NCBI GenBank assembly: GCA_963840245.1
Contig: CAWIYI010000008.1
Location: 8,944 to 72,943 of the forward strand
Reading direction: 5' to 3'
Length of the DNA stretch: 64,000 bases
From: Bog-473 sp963840245
Lineage (GTDB): Bacteria; Actinomycetota; Acidimicrobiia; Acidimicrobiales; RAAP-2
Each line of letters opens with the position of its first letter. Position 1 is the stretch's first letter. The notes under the pieces were generated by a model. The model was not told the origin of the DNA and did no database searches. It saw only the letters and a list, made by a program, of their open reading frames with translations. Positions 44,512 to 53,539 of this stretch are shown here, piece after piece. The position numbers and the translations under genes are program-made.

Positions 44512-45002
44512 AGTTCGCCGTCCGGCAGGCGGTCGGGGTCCCGCCGGCGCGGGCAATGGCGGCCTACGGATCGCCGGCGTTCTACGAAGGGCGCCCGGCG
44601 CGCGAGGACATCGCGGTGCGCGAGGTGGTCCGCCACGAAGCAGCCGGCGACCGGATCCTCCTCGAGGTGCGCTTCGCCTTCACCGGCTCGGTGTCGCCCG
44701 CCGTGCGGGCCGTGGTCGACCCGGGGAAGATGTCGTGGATCACCCGGACCGAGCTGCTGCCGGCCGAGGCGCGCTCGAGCTGGGTCGTGCTGCCCGACCA
44801 CTACCCGGACCGGCTGAGCGCCAGGGGCACCTACCGCTTCGAGGAGCGTGAAGAAGGGACTGGCAGTACGAACGTAGAGGTGGCGGGCGATCTGAAGGTC
44901 CGCGTCCCCATCGTGGGTCGCTCCGTCGAGCGGGTCATCGTGTCGGGTCTGCAGGCGTACATCGCCGACGAGGTGGCCCGCATCCCGGATTGGGAGGACT
45001 GA
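44508..45002 (+). CDS. DUF2505 family protein (START/SRPBCC-like)
   Basis: 164 residues from GTG 44508, overlapping the preceding stop (GTGA). The protein begins MKFAVRQAVGVPPARAMAAY and contains FYEGRPAREDIAVREVVRHE, ILLEVRFAFTGSVSPAVRAV, VDPGKMSWITRTEL and DLKVRVPIVGRSVERVIVSG, the DUF2505 pattern. The fold is predicted to be a ligand-binding helix-grip. Function is unknown; the family is restricted mainly to actinobacteria. Confidence 0.85.
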   Translation: MKFAVRQAVGVPPARAMAAYGSPAFYEGRPAREDIAVREVVRHEAAGDRILLEVRFAFTGSVSPAVRAVVDPGKMSWITRTELLPAEARSSWVVLPDHYPDRLSARGTYRFEEREEGTGSTNVEVAGDLKVRVPIVGRSVERVIVSGLQAYIADEVARIPDWED

Positions 45003-45005
45003 CGC

Positions 45006-46415
45006 TCAGCCGGGCGGCTGCTCGCACACCTTGAGCATCTGCGTCATGCCGTCCTCGATCCCACCGGCCAGGATGTCGATGTCCGCGGTCGAGTCGTAGT
45101 CCCCCGTGATCCCGAAGTTGACCTCGCCGTCGTAGGAGAAGATGGCGATGCCCAGGCGCATCTGGCCGCCGAGCGGGACGTAGGGGAAGGCGCGGATCAT
45201 CCGCCGCCCCGCGGCGTAGAGCGGGAATTGCGGGCCCGGCACGTTCGTCGTGACGGTGTTCACGTTGCGTTGGCCCGCCCTCGTCGCCAGGCGCATGCCC
45301 AAGGCGAGCAGCATGGGCGGTGCGAAGCCCGACATGGAGGTCAGCGCCTCGCCGGCCAGGGCCTGGCTGGAGTCCTTGAGATCCTTCATCTGCTCGGTGA
45401 TGACGTGGAGGCGCAGGGCCGGGTCGTCGATGTCGACGGGCAGCTCGGCGAACATGGCGGAGACCCGGTTCTCGTACGTGCCGTCCCCGATCGCCTTGCC
45501 CGCCGCGTCGCGCGGGCGGACCGACACGGGCACCAGGGTGCGCACGACCCGCTCGACATCCTCGCCGCGCGACAGCAACAGCTCGCGGAACCCGTTGGTG
45601 ATGCTGGCCAGCACCACGTCGTTGAAGGTACCGCCGAGCGCGTGGCGAACCCGCTTGATGTCGTCGACCGACGTGGCGGCCCAGGCGTAGCGCCGGTGCG
45701 GGCCGAGCGGACCGTTGAGGCTCGACAGCGGGGTCGGTCGCATGAGCCCGCCGAGCGAGAAGAGGCCGCCGGCGACCCCGAGCACGTAGGCCGCCATGTG
45801 GCGGAGCACCCGCGTCTGCGCCCGTGCTGCCCGCACCTGCTCGTAGGGCGACTCCACGATGTTCTCGAGGGCGTCGACCATGAGCTGGAGGCCAGAGGGC
45901 TCCGGACGGGGCGTCCACTGCGACGGCTCAGGGCGCTCGGCCTGCGGACTGAGGTCCATGATCACCGTCAGGAGGTCGGTGCCCGAGACGCCGTCGACCA
46001 GCGCGTGGTGCGTCTTGGCCAGCATCGCCCAGCGTCCTTCCTCGAGCCCCTCGACCACCCAGATCTCCCACAACGGCTTGGAGCGGTCCAGCTGTTGGGC
46101 CATGACGCGCCCGACCAGTTTGCGCAGCTCGCTCTCCGCGCCGGGCGACGGCAACGCCGTGTGGCGCAGGTGGTACTCGATGTTGAAGTGTGGGTCGTCG
46201 ACCCACACCGGGCGCCCGAGCTCGAAGGGGACGAACCGGACCTTCTGGCGGTAGCGGGGGACGAGGTCGAGCTTCGCCTCCACCATGGCGGCGATGTCGC
46301 CGAACGGGGGCGGGGGACCCTCGAAGATGGCGACCGAGGCGATGTGCATGTGGGACACGTGATCCTCGATGTGGAGGAACGAGGCATCCAACGGACTCAG
46401 GCGATCAGGACCCAT
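45006..46415 (-). CDS. Wax ester synthase / diacylglycerol acyltransferase (WS/DGAT)
   Basis: 469 residues from ATG 46415, the normal length. The active-site motif HHALVDG occurs in MLAKTHHALVDGVSGTDLLT; the N-terminus reads RLSPLDASFLHIEDHVSHMH; the C-terminal PLYAAGRRMIRAFPYVPLGG and NVNTVTTNVPGPQFPLYAAG correspond to the conserved NVPGP and PLG blocks. Esterifies fatty alcohols or diacylglycerol with acyl-CoA for storage lipid. Multiple copies are typical of lipid-storing actinobacteria. Followed on the same strand after the patatin gene, which could supply or mobilise acyl chains. The gene is intact. Confidence 0.92.
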   Translation of the reverse strand: MGPDRLSPLDASFLHIEDHVSHMHIASVAIFEGPPPPFGDIAAMVEAKLDLVPRYRQKVRFVPFELGRPVWVDDPHFNIEYHLRHTALPSPGAESELRKLVGRVMAQQLDRSKPLWEIWVVEGLEEGRWAMLAKTHHALVDGVSGTDLLTVIMDLSPQAERPEPSQWTPRPEPSGLQLMVDALENIVESPYEQVRAARAQTRVLRHMAAYVLGVAGGLFSLGGLMRPTPLSSLNGPLGPHRRYAWAATSVDDIKRVRHALGGTFNDVVLASITNGFRELLLSRGEDVERVVRTLVPVSVRPRDAAGKAIGDGTYENRVSAMFAELPVDIDDPALRLHVITEQMKDLKDSSQALAGEALTSMSGFAPPMLLALGMRLATRAGQRNVNTVTTNVPGPQFPLYAAGRRMIRAFPYVPLGGQMRLGIAIFSYDGEVNFGITGDYDSTADIDILAGGIEDGMTQMLKVCEQPPG

Positions 46416-46481
46416 CAGTCCTCCCTTCCGAGCTCCACCCGACCCAGCACGCTACTACCGGATGGCGCGGTGCTCCCCGGG

Positions 46482-47500
46482 TCAGCCGGCGTCCGCGGCG
46501 GCGATCGGGTCGCCCAGCGAGGCGAGGAAGGGGGTGCTGAGAATGCGCCGGCGGGTCTCCTCGTAGGCGGCCTCGATCACCCGGGGGCTCCGGTCCTCGG
46601 CCATGGCGCGCAGACCCATGGCCCGCCGTGACTCGGCCCCGGGCTCCAGGCTGATCACCGTGGTCCCGGCCTCTTCGAGGCGGGCGATCTCGCGCTCCAT
46701 CCGCCGGTGCACGGCCCGCCGGAGCCACCCGTCGACCCCGTTGGCGCTGCCGTGGGCCGCCGACATGGACGAGATGATGACCACCACCTCGAGCCCCTCG
46801 GCGCGCAGCACGTCGGCGTTGGTCGCCGAGTGCACGCCACCGTCGACGTATTCGGTGCCGCCGATCTCGACCGGCCGGAAATACCCCGGGATGGCGCACG
46901 AGGCCAGCACCGCAGCGGCCAGCCGCGCCGGGGGGCGCCGGCGCGGCCGAAGACCACCCTGGCCCCGTCCGACCGCCGCACGGTGCAGATGCGGAGGCCC
47001 TCGGGCCAACGGCTGCCGATGTGCTCGTCGAGGCCCCGGGCGCGCTCCGAGATGTCGATCCCTCCCCGGGGGAGCAACGTCATGGCCGCCACCTCCGGCC
47101 GGAAGGCCAGGGGCCGCCGGACGGCCCGCGCGATGAGCGCCGGTGACGGCAGGTTCCAGGGGCGCAGCAGCGAGCCGACGGAGGGGGTCGGCAACGGTTC
47201 GGCGTCGTCGGGCAGGATCCGGCGCAGGATGGCGCCGCCCCGGCGCGACGTGGGCACCCCGTAGAGCGACGCGGCCAGGTCCGTGGCGGGCACCCCGACG
47301 CGCAGCGCCGTTCCGGTGACCGCGCCGGCCGAGGTGCCGACGATGACGGAGGCCTCCCGCGGGTCCCACCCGGTCTCCCGGCGCAGGGCGGACAGGACTC
47401 CGGCCTGGTAGGCCTGGCCCACCACGCCGCCGGCGCCGAGCACGATGCCGACCGAAGGAGTCTTCCGGCTCCCGAATCCCCCACGGGTCACCTTCATCAC
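46482..47500 (-). CDS. Patatin-like phospholipase (frameshifted)
   Basis: About 340 codons. From ATG 47500: oxyanion loop GIVLGAGGVVGQAYQAGVLS, nucleophile motif VIVGTSAGAVTGTALRVG (GxSxG), and after a frameshift near 46933 (a C-run in the codons for AGAPP) ASCAIPGYFRPVEIGGTEYV with the catalytic Asp in VDGGVHSATNADVL. Patatins hydrolyse acyl esters of phospholipids or triacylglycerol. It is upstream of the WS/DGAT gene on the same strand by 66 bases, suggesting a lipid-metabolism pair. ATG 47497 is an alternative start. Confidence 0.85.
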
Positions 47501-47619
47501 CCGCCTTTCTACCCGCCGCTGCGCCAGAGCGCGCCGATTGCGCCATTCTGGAGGTCTCGAGCCGCGCCCGGCAGGTGCCTGCGCCGTCCGGCGGCACCGC
47601 CGTTACGCTCCGGGGCTGG

Positions 47620-48333
47620 ATGGCCCAATCCGATCTGGCCCGAGCTGACCTGGGGAGAACCCGTAGTGACCTGCACCGGGTCGCAGTGCACGTGCTCGGT
47701 CGCCGGCGCTTCGCGGTCAGCGGTCGCTTCGGGCTCCGGGCGAGCCCGCGCGGCATGGCCACGCCGGCCTTCGGCCCCGAGCCCGAGGTCGTGCGGATGG
47801 CCGGTCCCGAGCTCATCCGCGAGGTCGGTGCCGAGTCGTGGTCCGTGCCGATGGCCGGCTCGACGCTGTCCGAGCTGGCCGCGTTCGCCGGGGCCGACCT
47901 GACATCGGACTACTCGGCCGGGGCCGATGCGCCGGCGGCGGGCGCACCGGACGAGCCGCTGCAGCTCGATGCCGGTGCGCTCGACGTCCTCTACGCCTGG
48001 ATCGATCTCGGCTGGCGGGCGCTCGATGCCATCAGGTCGGGTCCCGGCGCGGCGACGAACTGGTCGACCATTCAATTGTGGCCCGAGCATTTCGACGTGG
48101 GCACGACCCTCGACCTCGGGTCGGGCCGGGGGGTGAACCTGGGCTTCTCCCCGGGCGACGCCTTCTCGGACGAGCCGTACGCGTACGTCGGACCCTGGGG
48201 TCCCGAGCGACCCGGCGATCCCGCGTACTGGAACGCGCCGTTCGGTGCGGTGATGCCACGCTCCGCCGTCGACGACGCGGCGAAGTCCATCGCCTTCCTG
48301 CGCCGGGGGCTCGAGCTCCTCGGCAGCACGTGA
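47620..48333 (+). CDS. Actinobacterial hypothetical protein
   Basis: 237 residues from ATG 47620 (AQSDLARADLGRTRSDLHRV). No signal peptide or membrane helix. Conserved-looking tracts are STIQLWPEHFDVGTTLDLG, GVNLGFSPGDAFSDEPYAYV and GPWGPERPGDPAYWNAPFGA. I believe I have seen similar proteins in actinobacteria, always uncharacterised, but I cannot name a family. A GTG start at 47575 further upstream is possible. Its stop overlaps the start of the next gene, so the two form a unit. Confidence 0.7.
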   Translation: MAQSDLARADLGRTRSDLHRVAVHVLGRRRFAVSGRFGLRASPRGMATPAFGPEPEVVRMAGPELIREVGAESWSVPMAGSTLSELAAFAGADLTSDYSAGADAPAAGAPDEPLQLDAGALDVLYAWIDLGWRALDAIRSGPGAATNWSTIQLWPEHFDVGTTLDLGSGRGVNLGFSPGDAFSDEPYAYVGPWGPERPGDPAYWNAPFGAVMPRSAVDDAAKSIAFLRRGLELLGST

Positions 48334-49493
48334 TCGCCGTGCCCGTCCCGTTGCCCTCGGCCGAGACCGTCAACCTGTCGCCACCCGACGCGGCGGAGGC
48401 ACAGCTCATGGTGGACGGCATCGTCTCGGCCGTCACCGGCCGGGAGGGCCTGCTGCCGATTCAGCGGGCGCTGCTCGAGTCGCTGTTCGCGGCCATGACC
48501 GGCCATGCCGTCACCGTGAAGGACGGCCCGACGACGACGGCCTCGGCATGGGCGTCCGATCTGCGCCGGCGCGATCTCCAGTTCCGGTCCCGCATGGTGC
48601 AGATCATGCTGCTCTGCGCACTGGTACGCCATCCCATCCCCGACGAGGTGGCCGACAACGTGGCTGCGTACGCGCGCGAACTCGGCGTCGAAGACGGGCT
48701 GGTCGACGTCGCACGTGAGCTCGCGGCCGGGTCGCTGGACCTCGCCGCCCACGACTTCAGGCGGAACGGCTACGAGGGGACGTGGAACGAGACCGCGTCG
48801 GCGACCGCGGTCCACTCGGCGCGGGTCCTGCACGATCCCTGGGAGTTCTCCGTCGACGATCCCGAGCTGGCGGCGCGCTGGGCGTCGCTCGAGAACCTCC
48901 GTGGTGACTCGCTCGGGCGCAAGGTATGGGAGCTCTACGAGGCCCGCGGCTTCACCTTCCCGGGATCGCCGGGCTCGGCCCCACCGTTGTTGGCCCAACA
49001 CGACTGGGTCCACGTCCTGGCGGACTACGGCACGACGGTCGAGTCGGAGGTGGAGGTGTTCGGGCTGATCGCCCGGGCCAACGACGACCTGCACGCGTTC
49101 TCGCTCCTGGCCATGGTCCTCTCCCTCTTCGAGACCGGCTACCTGGCCCGCGGGGCGGGGCTGTTCGAGGCGTCGCCGGGCCACTTCTCGTCGAGCCCGC
49201 ACATGGCCGTGCGGCTCTCCGACGCCATGCGCCGGGGAGCGCTGGCCCACGACGCGGTGACCGGCTCCGACAGCATCGATTTCCTCGGGATGGACTGGTT
49301 CGAGGTGGCCCACCTGTCCTGTGCGGACCTGCGCGCGCGCTTCAACCTGGTCCCCAAGGCGGACGCTGCGGTGGCGGCCGGTTCGGTCGGGCCCTGGGAG
49401 CCGGGAGGCATCAGTCCCTTCCAGCTGAACGCCGGCCGGGCGCTGGCCGCCTCGCGGGGCCGCCGTTACCACGCCCACGGTGCGTCGGTCTGA
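48330..49493 (+). CDS. Hypothetical protein, helical, unknown function
   Basis: 387 residues from GTG 48330 (a second GTG at 48339 is possible). Mostly helical, without signal peptide. An N-terminal segment (LLPIQRALLESLFAAMTGHA) resembles a TerB-like helical bundle, but this is weak. The centre has HDWVHVLADYGTTVESEVEV and FSLLAMVLSLFETGYLARGA, with His and Glu residues that could bind metal. No family recognised. It ends 3 bases from the convergent NarL-type regulator. Confidence 0.65.
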   Translation: MIAVPVPLPSAETVNLSPPDAAEAQLMVDGIVSAVTGREGLLPIQRALLESLFAAMTGHAVTVKDGPTTTASAWASDLRRRDLQFRSRMVQIMLLCALVRHPIPDEVADNVAAYARELGVEDGLVDVARELAAGSLDLAAHDFRRNGYEGTWNETASATAVHSARVLHDPWEFSVDDPELAARWASLENLRGDSLGRKVWELYEARGFTFPGSPGSAPPLLAQHDWVHVLADYGTTVESEVEVFGLIARANDDLHAFSLLAMVLSLFETGYLARGAGLFEASPGHFSSSPHMAVRLSDAMRRGALAHDAVTGSDSIDFLGMDWFEVAHLSCADLRARFNLVPKADAAVAAGSVGPWEPGGISPFQLNAGRALAASRGRRYHAHGASV

Positions 49494-49496
49494 CCC

Positions 49497-50153
49497 CTAC
49501 GACTCGAGGAACCGGAGCACGGCCAGCACCCGGCGGTGATCCTTCTCGGACACGGGGAGATCGAGCTTGGCGAAGATGTTGGCCACGTGCTTCTCGACCG
49601 CGCCCTCGCTGACGACGAGCGCGTTGGCGATGGCGGCATTGGAGCGCCCCTCGGCCATGAGCGCCAGGACCTCCCGCTCGCGCCCGGTGAGGACGGACAG
49701 GGAGTCGGTGCGCCGCGTCGCGCCCAGGAGCTGCGTGACGACTTCGGGGTCCAGGGCGGTGCCTCCGACGGCGACCCGCTCCAGCGCCTCGACGAAGTCG
49801 CTGACGTCGGCCACCCGGTCCTTCAGGAGGTAGCCGATGCCGGAGGCGTCGTCGGCCAGGAGGTCCGCGGCGTAGCGGGTCTCGATGTACTGGGAGAACA
49901 AGAGGATGCCCATTCCCTCGTGGCGGGCGCGCAGCTCCAGGGCGAGGCGGAGCCCCTCGTCGGTGAACGTCGGTGGCATGCGGATGTCGATCACCGCCAC
50001 GTCGGGTGGGTTCTGGGCGACCGAGCTGCGCAGCGCGGCCGGGTCCCCGACGGCGCCGGTGATGGCGAACCCACGGTCGACCAGGAGCTGGACCAGCCCG
50101 TCCCGCAGGATGGCCGAGTCCTCGGCGATGGCGATGCGGAGCGCGTCGACCAT
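49497..50153 (-). CDS. NarL/FixJ family response regulator
   Basis: 218 residues from ATG 50153, overlapping the kinase stop (TGATG). Receiver: RIAIAEDSAILRDGLVQLLV, phospho-Asp in DVAVIDIRMPPTFTDEGL, LLKDRVADVSDFVEALERVA. LuxR-type helix-turn-helix: SVLTGREREVLALMAEGRSN, AAIANALVVSEGAVEKHVAN and IFAKLDLPVSEKDHRRVLAV. Partner of the adjacent kinase; likely regulates the ABC exporter encoded upstream in the same operon. Confidence 0.92.
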   Translation of the reverse strand: MVDALRIAIAEDSAILRDGLVQLLVDRGFAITGAVGDPAALRSSVAQNPPDVAVIDIRMPPTFTDEGLRLALELRARHEGMGILLFSQYIETRYAADLLADDASGIGYLLKDRVADVSDFVEALERVAVGGTALDPEVVTQLLGATRRTDSLSVLTGREREVLALMAEGRSNAAIANALVVSEGAVEKHVANIFAKLDLPVSEKDHRRVLAVLRFLES

Positions 50154-51554
50154 CACGAGGCGAGCGGGAGGTCGACGGTCACCACGGTCGGGCCGCCGGG
50201 CGGGCTGACGAGATGCAGCCGCCCGTCGACCGCGTGCACCCGGTCGGTCAGTCCGGCGAGGCCACTCGAGGAGGAGCCGACCGTGGTCAGTTGCGCGCCA
50301 CCCGTCCCGTCGTCGCGCACGACGAGCCGCAGCCAGGTGCCCTGCTGCGTGCAGGAGACCGAGGCCCGCGAGGCCCGGGCGTGCTGGGCCACGTTGGCCA
50401 GGAGCTCGGCCACGCAGAAGTAGGCGATCGCCTCGACGGCCGGCGTGGGCCGCGTCCCGAGCTCGACGGAGAGCTCGGTGGGCACCGCGCTGCGGGCGGC
50501 CAACGTGGCCAGAGCGCCTTCCAGTCCGATGTCGAGCGCCGGCGGGTGGATGCCCCGGGCGATGTCGCGGAGCTCGGTGATGGCCTCCTTGGCGCCGCGG
50601 TGCGCGGCGTCGACGAGCTCGCGCACCCGGTCGAGGTCGACGTGCTCGGGATCGTCCTCGAGCTTCTCCTTGGCCATGCCGAGGCGCATGGCGAGCGCGA
50701 CGAGCTGGGCCTGGGTGCCGTCGTGCAGGTCGCGCTCGATACGGCGGAGCGTGGCGGCCGAGGCGTCGACCGTCTGGGTCCGGGCCGCTTCGAGCGAGCG
50801 CACCCGCGTGGCCATGGGGTCCGGCCCGAGCAGGCTGCGGATCATCATGCGGTCGACGTTGACGAAGCCCCGCATGACCCAGGGCGCCGCGAAGAAGAAG
50901 ATGGCGCCGAGAATGAAGATGGCGACGCTGTGGAAGAAGTCGATCGGACCGCCGTTGAAGGAATTCGCTGGGAAGAACACCCGGGCGAGCCCCCACACCG
51001 GCGGGCCGCCCCCGTTTCGCCCGAGAAGCGGGTTCGTGAGGCAGGCGAAGGCGTCCCACCACAGGCTGACGGCGACCAGGACACCGAGGATCGACCAGGG
51101 CACCTTGAGGGCGAGGTAGCCCACGGCGCGCCAGGACACACGGTCGCGCAGGCAGGACTGGAGCCAGCCCAGGAAACCGGGACGCCCGGCGAAGGGCTGG
51201 GGGTCCTCGACCGCCTCGCCGAGCATGCTGCGGGCCAGGCCGCGCTCGAGGCCGCCGATGCCACGGGCGCTCCGCAGCGACAGCGCCAGCACGGCCAATC
51301 CGAAGAAGGTGATGGCCAGGATGAGGCCGGCCGCCATGGTGACCGAACACGAACAGCAGTCCGACCCCCGCCAGCGCGGAGCTCAGGAGGAAGAAGGCCA
51401 GCTCGCTCCAGACCCGCTTCGTGAAGGGCTCGTGCAGGATCCGGCGCGCCAGGACCTTGGCCCGTTCGGCCTGCTCCTCGCTCAGCGCAAGCGACATCTC
51501 GCGACCCCGGATGCGCACCCTGACGCCGCTGTCCTCGTCCTGATCCGGCGTCAC
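50153..51554 (-). CDS. NarL-type sensor histidine kinase (frameshifted near N-terminus)
   Basis: About 467 codons from GTG 51554. The N-terminus is a membrane sensor domain (RVWSELAFFLLSSALAGVGL then, after an extra base near 51343, GLILAITFFGLAVLALSLRS) with further helices around WWDAFACLTNPL and FHSVAIFILGAIFFFAAPWV. The HisKA_3 box is LRRIERDLHDGTQAQLVALA with the phospho-His in ERDLHDG; the ATPase domain has ELLANVAQHARASRASVSCT and ends GGPTVVTVDLPLAS. Start overlaps the permease stop (GTGA), end overlaps the regulator. Confidence 0.9.
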
Positions 51555-52376
51555 GCGTCCCGCCGGTCGAGGAGAAGGGCGCCCAGGCCCAGCGCCACGA
51601 CGCAGTAGGTGAGCATGACCACGACCCCGATTGTGACCGACAGCGCGTTGTCCTGCCGCACGACGGCCGCCACCGAGTTGGCGAAGATGAGCTCGGGGGC
51701 GTAACGGGAGATGCTCTCCGAGATGGAGTGGAGGAGGATGGGCGCCAGCAACGTGAAGCCGGCGAACACTGCGATGGCGCCGGCGGTGTGGCGGATGACG
51801 GTGCCGAGCCCCAGCCCGAGCAGCGCAAAGAGGGCGAGGAAGGCTCCCGACAGCGCCACCGCCCGCAGCACGCCCGGTTGGCCGAGCGACGCGGTGGGTG
51901 CGCCCCCCGACAGCACGGCCTGGCCTTCGAAGAACGCGACGAAGCTCAGCGCCTCACCGACGACCAGCGTGCAGAGTCCGACCACGACGACCTTGGCCGT
52001 CAGCAGCACGCCGCGGCGTGGCATGGCGGCCAGTGACGAGCGGATCGTCCCCGTGCCGTACTCGCCGCTCATGGCCAGCACGCCGAGGACCCCGATGGCG
52101 AGGGAGGCGACGGCGAGCCCGGCCAGGGACTGGTTCGTCGGGTCGAACCCCTGGTACCAGCCTGGGGGGTGGTGCAGGGAGCTCCGGGTGGCCAGGTAGG
52201 TCACGAGGAGCGTCGCCGACGGCGGTGACGAGCAGCGTCCATCGGGTCGAGCGCAGCGAGACGAGCTTGGTCCACTCGGCTCGCATGGCCTGGCGCAGCC
52301 CGGCGCGCCAGGGCCGGGCGCCGGCGGTGCTGGCGCGCCCGGTGGTCACGACGGTGGTGATGGGGAGGGTGGTCAT
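51551..52376 (-). CDS. ABC-2 type transporter permease (frameshifted)
   Basis: About 275 codons from ATG 52376. N-terminal cytosolic lead LRQAMRAEWTKLVSLRSTRW is typical of ABC-2 permeases; after an extra base near 52213 the frame continues with a large loop (PPGWYQGFDPTNQSLAGLAV) and about six helices including FLALFALLGLGLGTVIRHTA and VVMLTYCVVALGLGALLLDR. The internal MSGEYGTGTIRSSLAAMP block is the usual permease motif. It works with the ATPase encoded 11 bases upstream, and its expression is probably under the two-component system next door. Confidence 0.88.
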
Positions 52377-52387
52377 CGGAGGTCCTT

Positions 52388-53327
52388 TCAGCGGGTCGGC
52401 AGCGCGAGCCGCGGCCTGGTCGAGGGTGTGCGAGCGGTACTCGACGGACGAGCTGGTCAGCTCCATGAAGACGTCTTCGAGGGACGCGCGCAGCGGCGTG
52501 AGCTCGTGGACGGTGAGCTCCTGATCGGCCGCCAGCTCGCCGATGTCGGCGGACGACAGGCCCGAGGCGACGATGCCGCCGTCGGCCTCGACGGACGGAC
52601 GGGCCCCGGCCCGCGAGAGGGCGGCCACGAAGCGCCGCGGCGTCGGCGTCACGATGCGCACCGCGTCGCTCTGGTGGCGGGCGACGAAGTCGTCGACACT
52701 GGTCTCGGCGATCAGCGTGCCGCGGCCGATGACCACGAGCCGCTCCGCCGTCAGGGCCATCTCGTTGATCAGGTGGCTCGAGACGAGCACCGTCCGGCCC
52801 TCGGACGCCAGGTCCCGCAGCAGGTGGCGGACCCAGCGGATGCCCTCGGGGTCGAGGCCGTTGACCGGCTCGTCGAAGAGCAGCACGCCGGGGTCCCCGA
52901 GGAGGGCGCCGGCGATGCCGAGCCGCTGTCCCATGCCGAGGGAGAACTTCCCGGCCCGCCGGTCGGCCACCGCGGTGAGCCCGACGATGTCGAGCACGGT
53001 GTCGACCCGCGCCGCCGGGATGTCGTTGGTCTGGGCCAGCCAGCGCAGGTGGTTGCGGGCGCTCCGGCCCGGGTGGAAGGCCTTGGCGTCGAGGAGCGCG
53101 CCCACCTCGCGCAGCGGCCACGACAACTCGCCGTAGGCGCAGCCGTTGACGAGGGCGCTGCCGGCGTCGGGCACGTCGAGCCCGAGGATCATGCGCATGG
53201 TGGTCGACTTCCCCGAGCCGTTCGGGCCCAGGAAGCCGGTGACGACGCCCGGGGTGACGGTGAAGCTCAGGTCGTCGACCGCCAGCGTCTTCCCGTAGCG
53301 CTTCGTCAGCCCGTGCGTGACGATCAT
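52388..53327 (-). CDS. ABC transporter ATP-binding protein, drug-export type (frameshifted at C-terminus)
   Basis: About 313 codons from ATG 53327 (GGAAGGAG upstream). Walker A GFLGPNGSGKSTTMRMILGL, signature KFSLGMGQRLGIAGALLGDP, Walker B VLLFDEPVNGLDPEGIRWVR and switch His in VLVSSHLINEM. The C-terminus LEDVFMELTSSSVEYR is typical of this class. As written the frame runs on into the permease; a TGA in the next frame at 52388-52390, followed by AAGGAC and the permease ATG, shows the true stop, so one extra base lies between 52392 and 52440. The 212 bases before the gene (53328-53539) hold no gene I can support. Confidence 0.9.
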
Positions 53328-53539
53328 GGGTCTCCTTCCGCTCATCGGGCCCGGACACTCCGCGCCGCCCGCCTCCCAGCATGAGGCTCCGCCGCCGCGC
53401 TGGGAATGCCGCTACCGGGCGTCCGGAGCTGGGGCTAGCACCAGGCGGGGCGGGGGGCCGGACGACCCGAGGGCAGATCGGGCCCGGCCACGGTGACCCC
53501 GCTTGCCGACGTCGACGCCGCCGCGGCCGGTGACCATGG

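Noticed and set aside
51954..53327. Apparent ABC ATPase-permease fusion
   Set aside because: The permease has its own ATG (52376) with AAGGAC upstream, and a TGA at 52388 lies in the adjacent frame, so a single extra base in the ATPase tail explains the read-through.
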